In this document: positions 58,611-64,000 of the stretch, piece by piece | Layout of the letters: each line of letters begins with the position of its first letter | How positions within the stretch are numbered: the first letter of the stretch is position 1 | Assembly (NCBI GenBank): GCA_947247005.1 | Contig: OX365962.1 | Coordinates: 3,073,201 to 3,137,200, forward strand | Direction of reading: 5' to 3' | DNA from: Spisula solida | Taxonomy: Eukaryota > Mollusca > Bivalvia > Venerida > Mactridae | DNA: 64,000 nucleotides | The notes under the pieces: model-generated | The model's input: only the letters and a program-made list of their open reading frames with translations | Database searches by the model: none | What the model was told of the DNA's origin: nothing | Translations under genes and position numbers: made by a program

Positions 58611-58783
58611 TACATTATTCAGTTAAATGAAAACATTTGGACAACAACGCACATCATGCTATATCATTAACATATTTTATGTCATTAATGTTTCGGTTAA
58701 AGCCTTCTTCAGAGTATTATTAATTTGTTTTAATATAAGTTATGAAAACTTGTTTCACAGTCAAACTGAAATGAGTTAGTACA

Positions 58784-59052
58784 CAATCTCATTAATATCA
58801 GACCCTTCACTACTTTACGTTGATATAGGATCTGATGACACTGTGTGGGGTCATGTCGATGTGACCTTTTGCGTCATCCAATCAAATCGCTGATTTCACA
58901 AATCTGAAAGTGCGGTGAAACATGCTGAGGCTATGTGACGTCATTGTTCGTTAGAGAGGTCATTTGAAGATGGCCTCTTACAAAGTGTAGTCAGACTTCT
59001 AACAGCGTAAAGAAATGGAAAAAAATGTTAGGGTCTGATTTTAATGAGATTG
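58784..59052. mobile_element. MITE family D, intact inverted ends
   Basis: CAATCTCATTAATATCAGAC on the left and GTCTGATTTTAATGAGATTG on the right are inverted. The interior matches 14515-14672 in inverse orientation. Confidence 0.87.
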
Positions 59053-59939
59053 AAATTAGTATAACGAAGCTAACAGAAAGTATGAACCTGATATTTTTTA
59101 TCTTTTTCAGAATCTGATGCTGAATTGACTCGACATTTTATAAAGAAGGGAGGTAACTACATGGTATAATCAGATGATGGATGAATCAACAAGTCACGTG
59201 GAAATACTGGCCTAGACTCGTGAGAAATACTGGCATAGACTTGTTGAGAAATACCGGCCTAGACTTGTTGAGACTCGATAGATACATCACTAAGATATAT
59301 ATACGTACATTGTTCTATATCTAACATTCTTATATACCGGAAATAAAAGGGGGGATAACTCATTGTACCGGAAACTATCTCTCGATAAACAGGAAGCGGA
59401 CACTTACGGAAGACAAACGGACGTGTTAGACTCGTTGTTTAGACAGATAACGGGTTTATAAGTGTACACTTGAAATCTGATCGTATGAAGCTGGGACTTT
59501 ATAAACTATGAGATCTGTATAATATGTTTTTATAGCAGATGTGATTATAATATATATTTATATGTAATTAGGATTTTTATGCTAATGAATTAAAGTGCTT
59601 AAAGCTTATTTAGCGTGGAAGGAACTGATAGTGCAATATAATATAAGGTGTAGAATATTTAGTGATGTTATATTTTTATGAACTGCAAACAAACTTAACA
59701 ATTTTAGTGCAAATCTAATAAAGACGAAACATTCCTACTTCAAGTCTCTGTGATATATCAATTTATTTTTGTGATATTTCTTAGTAAACATATATTTTTC
59801 TTAAATCAAGGGAGATAATTGTGATTAAAATCTCTTATTTTTATAATGAATTATACAGTTGCATTTGAAACTACTTGAAATTCAAGGACAGTCAGCTGAA
59901 CATTGCGGATTTGACATAAGTTCAGGTTACAGTGACAGT
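59053..59939. promoter_or_regulatory. Presumed upstream region or 5' UTR of CDC42SE
   Basis: A good acceptor (ATCTTTTTCAG) at 59100-59110 could begin a non-coding 5' exon. AGTACTGG-type words ATACTGGC.TAGACT are tripled near 59200-59270. No TATA box or start site can be assigned. Confidence 0.25.
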
Positions 59940-60150
59940 AACTGTGGAAGTATTCTATTTATAGCTGCAAGGGAGGTAACTGGAAGTATTCTATTTATAG
60001 CTGCTGCAAGGGAGGTAACTGGAAGCATTCTATTTATTGGTGCAAGGGAGGTTACTGTGGAAACATTCTATTTATAGCTGCAAGGGAGTTAACTGTGGAA
60101 ACTTTCTATTTAGAGCAGCAAGGTTGGTAATTGTGGAAATATTCTATAAA
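59940..60150. repeat. 36-39-bp tandem repeat carrying acceptor-like sites
   Basis: TTCTATTTATAG (or a one/two-base variant) begins units at 59953, 59989, 60028, 60066, 60104 and 60142, each followed by CTGCAAGGGAGGTAACTG. The 12-mer TTCTATTTATAG is identical to the acceptor of the CRIB exon at 60817-60828, and GGGAG|GTAACT looks like a donor. Confidence 0.9.
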
Positions 60151-60275
60151 AAGAATATCCCCATTTGGAAAACTGTACCGTATTTGATTCATAGGGAGAT
60201 AATTGTTGGACCAGACGACGCAGCAAGGGAAGCCACTGATTTACATTCCAGAGTTATCTACCTTCATCAGATCAC

Positions 60276-60338
60276 ATGACTATGGCAATGGGTGCACTTA
60301 TATGTTTCAACTGCTGTTTAACGGAACAACCTCAACCG
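60276..60338 (+). CDS. CDC42SE: CDC42SE coding exon 1: Cys cluster
   Basis: 63 coding nt, ends in phase 0 at donor GTCAGTGA. Encodes residues 1-21. The Cys-rich, QPQP-ending sequence fits the family exactly; the exon must begin further upstream in UTR. Confidence 0.9.
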
Positions 60339-61708
60339 GTCAGTGATCGTTTTGTACATTTTCAATTTTGCCTAAAAAAGTTTGATTGTGCCTAAAATTT
60401 TCAACTGTTCCTAAAAATTGTTACTGTTACCAGTTTGCCAGCCAACCTGCCCTTCAAATTTGCTATCACCCTTGAAATGTTATGACTGAAAACAAATCTG
60501 CAAATTATTGCTACTTTTCTTGCTTTTATTAGGGTATAGTAACTGTTTCTCTTTCTTCAATGTCGAAATAAATAAAAAACAATGCCAATAAAAATTTGAA
60601 GTATTGTCTACGTTCAAAAATAATTTGTAAGCTGAATTTAATGAAAATAGAACAATGTTTGAGTTTTGGTGTTGGGCTGTATGCTGAATACTCAAAGCAC
60701 TGAAAGCTTGCAAAAACATATTCAGGGTTTTGCTTCATTCTTCAGCAGGACCTCTAGATCTGTTAAAAACAGAATTATCAAATGAAAATTGTGTCAGTTT
60801 ATATTCAAACATGAATTTCTATTTATAGCAGCGAAGGCGACGTATTGACAGAAGCATGATTGGAGAGCCGACAAATTTCCGACACACGGCTCACGTCGGG
60901 TCCGGGGATGTGGGGCTTACACCAAATAGTTCAACAAATAGCGTAAGTAAAAATGTTCGGCTGAATATATTTCATAATTGTTGTCTTCTATTCATTCTGT
61001 TGGTGTGATTGGTTATCTTATTTATCGAGACTCTATTAAACAATTGTAGTTTTGATTTGCTTTCCATGGATTACAGAGATTTATCAGTGAAAATCACATT
61101 GAACATTTTGTTGTTTTCACTGTTTTAGAAGCTGGTTCCAGTTATAATCATGCAGAAAAAGAAATGAAATGTCAACAGTGCCGGGCTTTAAAATATGCGT
61201 TACGTCATCATGACGTTATAATTGTCACGTCGGGATGTTCTAATTTCAATTATGATTTATCCAATTAAGCCAACTACGGTACCATTTTAAGAGAAATTGA
61301 AGCATATAATAAACAAAAAAAATGCTTATTTTCGGTGCAAGATCAGTTTTATTTTACTCTTGAAAATTAAATTTTCACTTGTAGCTTTAAAAAGATGCGA
61401 TTTTCAATTGGGAACATTGTACACATAAACGACTATGTCACTCTCACCATATCCTAATAATTGGACTGTACTCTAGGTAAATATATAACATTAATAGGTC
61501 AAATGAGGGGATTTACTAATTATAAACTCTACTGATAAAAGTACATTAACATGCATAACCTAGATATTTGCCTATTATGTTGTATTTTGTTTTCTAGTTA
61601 TCAAATATTCAAGGTCAAATGTCATCTAAAGGTGAAACGTATGATGAAGCTAGTCCTACCACAGTACATCTAAATGTCATAGATTTACCAGCACGCAATA
61701 ATTCATAG
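60276..61708 (+). CDS. CDC42SE: CDC42 small effector protein (CDC42SE/SPEC family)
   Basis: Joined 60276-60338, 60829-60942, 61598-61708: 21 + 38 + 36 codons and TAG, 95 residues (vertebrate members are about 80). Cys10, Cys13 and Cys14 in [14 protein letters not shown] match the palmitoylated N-terminal cluster that targets the family to the plasma membrane. Arg23-26 form a basic patch, and [20 protein letters not shown] (27-46) is the CRIB motif that binds GTP-loaded Cdc42. The family acts downstream of Cdc42 on actin organisation. The C-terminal [10 protein letters not shown] also matches the family. Met1 at 60276 is the first in-frame Met after an upstream stop (60237-60239); Met3 or Met5 could also serve, Met5 giving a length nearer the vertebrate one. 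No paralogue assignment (1 or 2) is possible. Confidence 0.95.
60339..60828 (+). mobile_element. CDC42SE intron 1 with diverged family B copy
   Basis: About 60480-60765 resembles family B (TGAGTTTTGGTGTTGGGCTG, then TTCAGCAGGACCTC near the right end), more diverged than the copies at 46678 and 55546. TGCCTAAAA words repeat three times near 60370-60415. Confidence 0.55.
60829..60942 (+). CDS. CDC42SE: CDC42SE coding exon 2: basic patch and CRIB
   Basis: 114 nt, phase 0 to 0. Acceptor taken at TTTATAG|CAG, giving [10 protein letters not shown], which aligns without gap with the family; use of the next AG (TAGCAG) would drop one residue (NAGNAG tandem acceptor). Donor GTAAGTAA. Encodes 22-59. 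Confidence 0.96.
61598..61708 (+). CDS. CDC42SE: CDC42SE coding exon 3, stop codon at the exon edge
   Basis: 111 nt from acceptor TTTTCTAG to TAG at 61706-61708. The next bases are GTAAGTCA, a strong donor, so the stop codon is the last triplet of the exon and a 3' UTR exon must follow. Encodes 60-95. Confidence 0.93.
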   Translation, partial: LSNIQGQMSSKGETYDEASPTTVHLNVIDLPARNNS

Positions 61709-61734
61709 GTAAGTCACTTATTGTTATTATACAT

Positions 61735-62212
61735 ATTGTAAATTACCTGTCTTTATCTTCTTGTTTGTAAATTACCTCCCTTTGTCTTCTTGTTTGTAAA
61801 TTACCTCCCTTTGTCTTCTTGTTTGAAAATTACCTCCCTTTGTCTTCTTGTTTGTAAATTACCTCCCTTTGTCTTCCTGGTTGTAAATAACCTCCCTTTA
61901 TCTTCTTGTTTGTAAATTACCTCCCTTTGTCTTCTTGTTTGTAAATTACCTCCAATTACCTCCCTTTGTCTTCTTGTTTGTAAATTACCTCCCTTTGTCT
62001 TCTTGTTTGTAAATTACCTCCCTTTATCTTCTTGTTTGTAAATTACCTGCCTTTGTCTTCTTGTTTGTAAATTACCTCCCTTTGTCTTCCTGTTTGTTTA
62101 TTACCTCCCTTTGTCTTCTTGTTTGTAAATTACCTGTCTCTGTCTTCTTGTTTGTAAATTACCTCCCTTTATCTTCTTGTTTGTAAAGTACCTCCCTTTG
62201 TCTTCTTCCAGG
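61735..62212. repeat. 29-bp minisatellite in the CDC42SE 3' UTR intron
   Basis: About 16 units of ACCTCCCTTTGTCTTCTTGT plus TTGTAAATT. Pyrimidine-rich and almost free of AG in the sense direction. It begins about 25 bp after the donor at 61709. Confidence 0.94.
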
Positions 62213-62507
62213 CCATTCCCCAGACTCAGAAGGGTACCGCAGCGCCTTAAAACCAGAGTCAGCTTTCCCCCAGGGCCCTAAGTCCTAGTGTGGTGCCTTG
62301 ACTATGGGTGTTTTTGGTCTGGTTTATGTAATTTGAGTGATTATAGGCGGTATAATTTACAAAAGTGCTAAGCCTTTAAATTATGAAAAATCATGTATTT
62401 TTTATGAGTTTTCTCTTCTAAAACCTTTTAAGACATTTTCGGGGATCTCGTTACGCAGTACGTACAAACCCCTCAGTGCCTTAAAAAGTTTCTAGAGAAG
62501 GGCCTGA
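62210..62507. mobile_element. Insertion that splits the 29-bp array
   Basis: Array sequence stops at CCTTTGTCTTCTT and resumes with CTCCCTGTGTCTTCTTGTTT at about 62507. The intervening 295 bp starts CAGGCCATTCCCCAGA and ends TAGAGAAGGGCCTG, inverted ends similar to 47936-48060, with CAGCGCCTTAAAA and CAGTGCCTTAAAA near each end. Target duplication unclear. Confidence 0.7.
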
Positions 62508-62607
62508 TCTCCCTGTGTCTTCTTGTTTATAAAATACCTTGTATATTTCAGGCATAATAATAAAAATTATTTTCTGTACAACTCATACATTTACTGTTTG
62601 TTTCAGC

Positions 62608-63364
62608 TTGGCTTGTACGAGGAGTCAGATATAGTTTGTAAATATTCAAGTGCTTTCAAAATTCCAACACTGACATTTCAACTCGAGCTTCGTGATAAGG
62701 TGTTCAGCTTATAGAGGATTGTATAGAAATATCATCAAAGTCGCCAGTTTCTGCAGTTGCCATGACTACATTGCAAGCTTGCCACCGGACAAAGTGTTTC
62801 CATGATGATGTGTAGTTGCTCGGATATATTGTAACCGGAATTCTGGGAAATTTCGAGTTTATTGACAGTTCAGTTAATTTTGTGTAGAAAGAAAATTTAG
62901 ATGATTTAATGTGGCATATATTATGCTCTTTATTGTAGTAATTAAGCATACTTTATTTTCTCTTTGTTACAATGTGTCTGATTGGATAATGTAAAAATAT
63001 CAGCCAATGACAAAGGACAATAGAAATTCAGTACTTTACAGATACAATGTCATGTGATCTGGAATCACAAAATTTGGGTTTTCCCTCTAATTAACGTGAG
63101 GTACAAAAATTTAATAATGATGGCTTTAGTATTTGTTTTGGCCAAAGAATTACCCAATAGTCTGTAATTTATATTTGAATATATTTTATTGTAACAAATG
63201 CATGGGTAACAGTTAAACCATGTTCCCATAGTCTATTAGTCGAGAAATATTACCACAACAGCCTTTCTATCCTATTTCTTCAGCATGTTACTGGAACCAC
63301 AATATGAATTTGTTTTGGCGAGGGAGAAAGAATTACCAAAATATAATTCAATAGTCTGAATATA
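62608..63364 (+). other. CDC42SE: Possible CDC42SE terminal 3' UTR exon
   Basis: Acceptor TACTGTTTGTTTCAG ends at about 62607; CTTGGCTTGTACGAGG follows. This is the first convincing acceptor after the donor at 61709; TATATTTCAG at about 62551 is an alternative. No clear polyadenylation signal was fixed. Confidence 0.4.
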
Positions 63365-63490
63365 TTAACCTAGTCCTGGTCTTTATGTATGAATATATTA
63401 CAAGGTTCATGTGAGAAAATTGTACATTATCAGTGTGTAAGATTTGTGTTTGTATATTACACTTCAAGGTCTCCCTAGTTCGGATTCTTA
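63365..63490 (-). mobile_element. Family G, partial third copy
   Basis: CCTGGTCTTTATGTATGAAT, GAATATATTACAAGGTTC and AAGATTTGTGTTTGTAT follow the order of 28360-28480. Confidence 0.65.
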
Positions 63491-64000
63491 CAAAAAAACT
63501 AGAACGTTTCCATCTACCCTTAACTTATGATATTTTTGCATTTAAACATATAGTGTCTTTATTTTTTTGTGAATATTTTATTTTCCATGTTATAATTTAA
63601 ATCCCCATAGTCAAAGACAAAAAAAATATATGGGCCAGTCTCCAGGAAAACCTGCTATATTGACATGTAATTACTGCATGTAACAAGGTTTTGAAAAAGC
63701 TATCAAATAAGAAAAAATGACATATCTATAGATTCAATTTTAAGTCATTTATCCATATATTACTATATCTTAGCTTTAAAATGTGTCATGCATTATGTTG
63801 AAATCATTTACTTCGTTGCTATGGTGACCAATTTGAGAAAAGTACTCTGATTGAGAAAAACGAAGAGTTAGTTGATTAAAACAGTAGTATTCTTTCTCTA
63901 AATGTGAACATTTACAATTTGGATGTATATTTTTAAAGTATTTTTTAGAGTAATGCTTGATTGACGTTTGCAACGTCACACAAAAAGGGTCTGAATAGGG
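63491..64000. other. No gene recognised at right edge
   Basis: AT-rich DNA with no supported feature. GTTGCTATGGTGACC near 63816 has the form of an RFX X-box but nothing supports use. Confidence 0.45.

Noticed and set aside
61735..62212. CRISPR-like repeat array
   Set aside because: Units are contiguous with no unique spacers, in an animal intron.

Overview
This is intron-rich, AT-rich animal nuclear DNA packed with small transposon relics. The gene structures, the tRNA-headed SINEs and the style of the dispersed repeats suggest a lophotrochozoan, most likely a bivalve mollusc; that assignment is inference. Only two protein-coding genes can be supported, both on the + strand: the 3' two-thirds of a receptor-type protein tyrosine phosphatase (RPTP) gene at 2555-18948 and a complete small CDC42 effector gene (CDC42SE/SPEC family) at 60276-61708. 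No rRNA, convincing functional tRNA, operon or CRISPR array was seen.

The RPTP part consists of 16 exons whose phases all agree (1788 nt, 595 codons plus TAA). They encode the two cytoplasmic phosphatase domains. D1 keeps every catalytic motif I looked for (KNRY, WPD, HCSAGIGRTG, Q-loop). D2 keeps the Cys and Arg of its P-loop but has WPQ in place of WPD and KNRK in place of KNRY, so it is probably a pseudophosphatase. The ectodomain and membrane segment must lie left of the window. Its introns hold inverted-repeat elements, SINE pieces and several minisatellites. One minisatellite runs in phase with the end of an exon.

From about 19.5 to 60 kb there is no confident gene. The stretch holds a mariner-like element, L2-like LINE 3' ends, long minisatellites, an 837-bp direct repeat, strong hairpins, and many short inverted-repeat elements (MITEs). 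Three unrelated MITE families have termini beginning CA(G/T) flanked by perfect 5-bp target duplications, and one nested insertion can be dated relatively. A single isolated exon-like segment lies at 53045-53149.

The right end carries CDC42SE: 21 + 38 + 36 codons (95 residues) with a palmitoylation-type Cys cluster and a CRIB motif. Its stop codon is the last triplet before a splice donor, so the 3' UTR continues in a further exon. Both genes belong to signalling at the plasma membrane (phosphotyrosine removal and Cdc42 effector function), but nothing in the sequence links them functionally.
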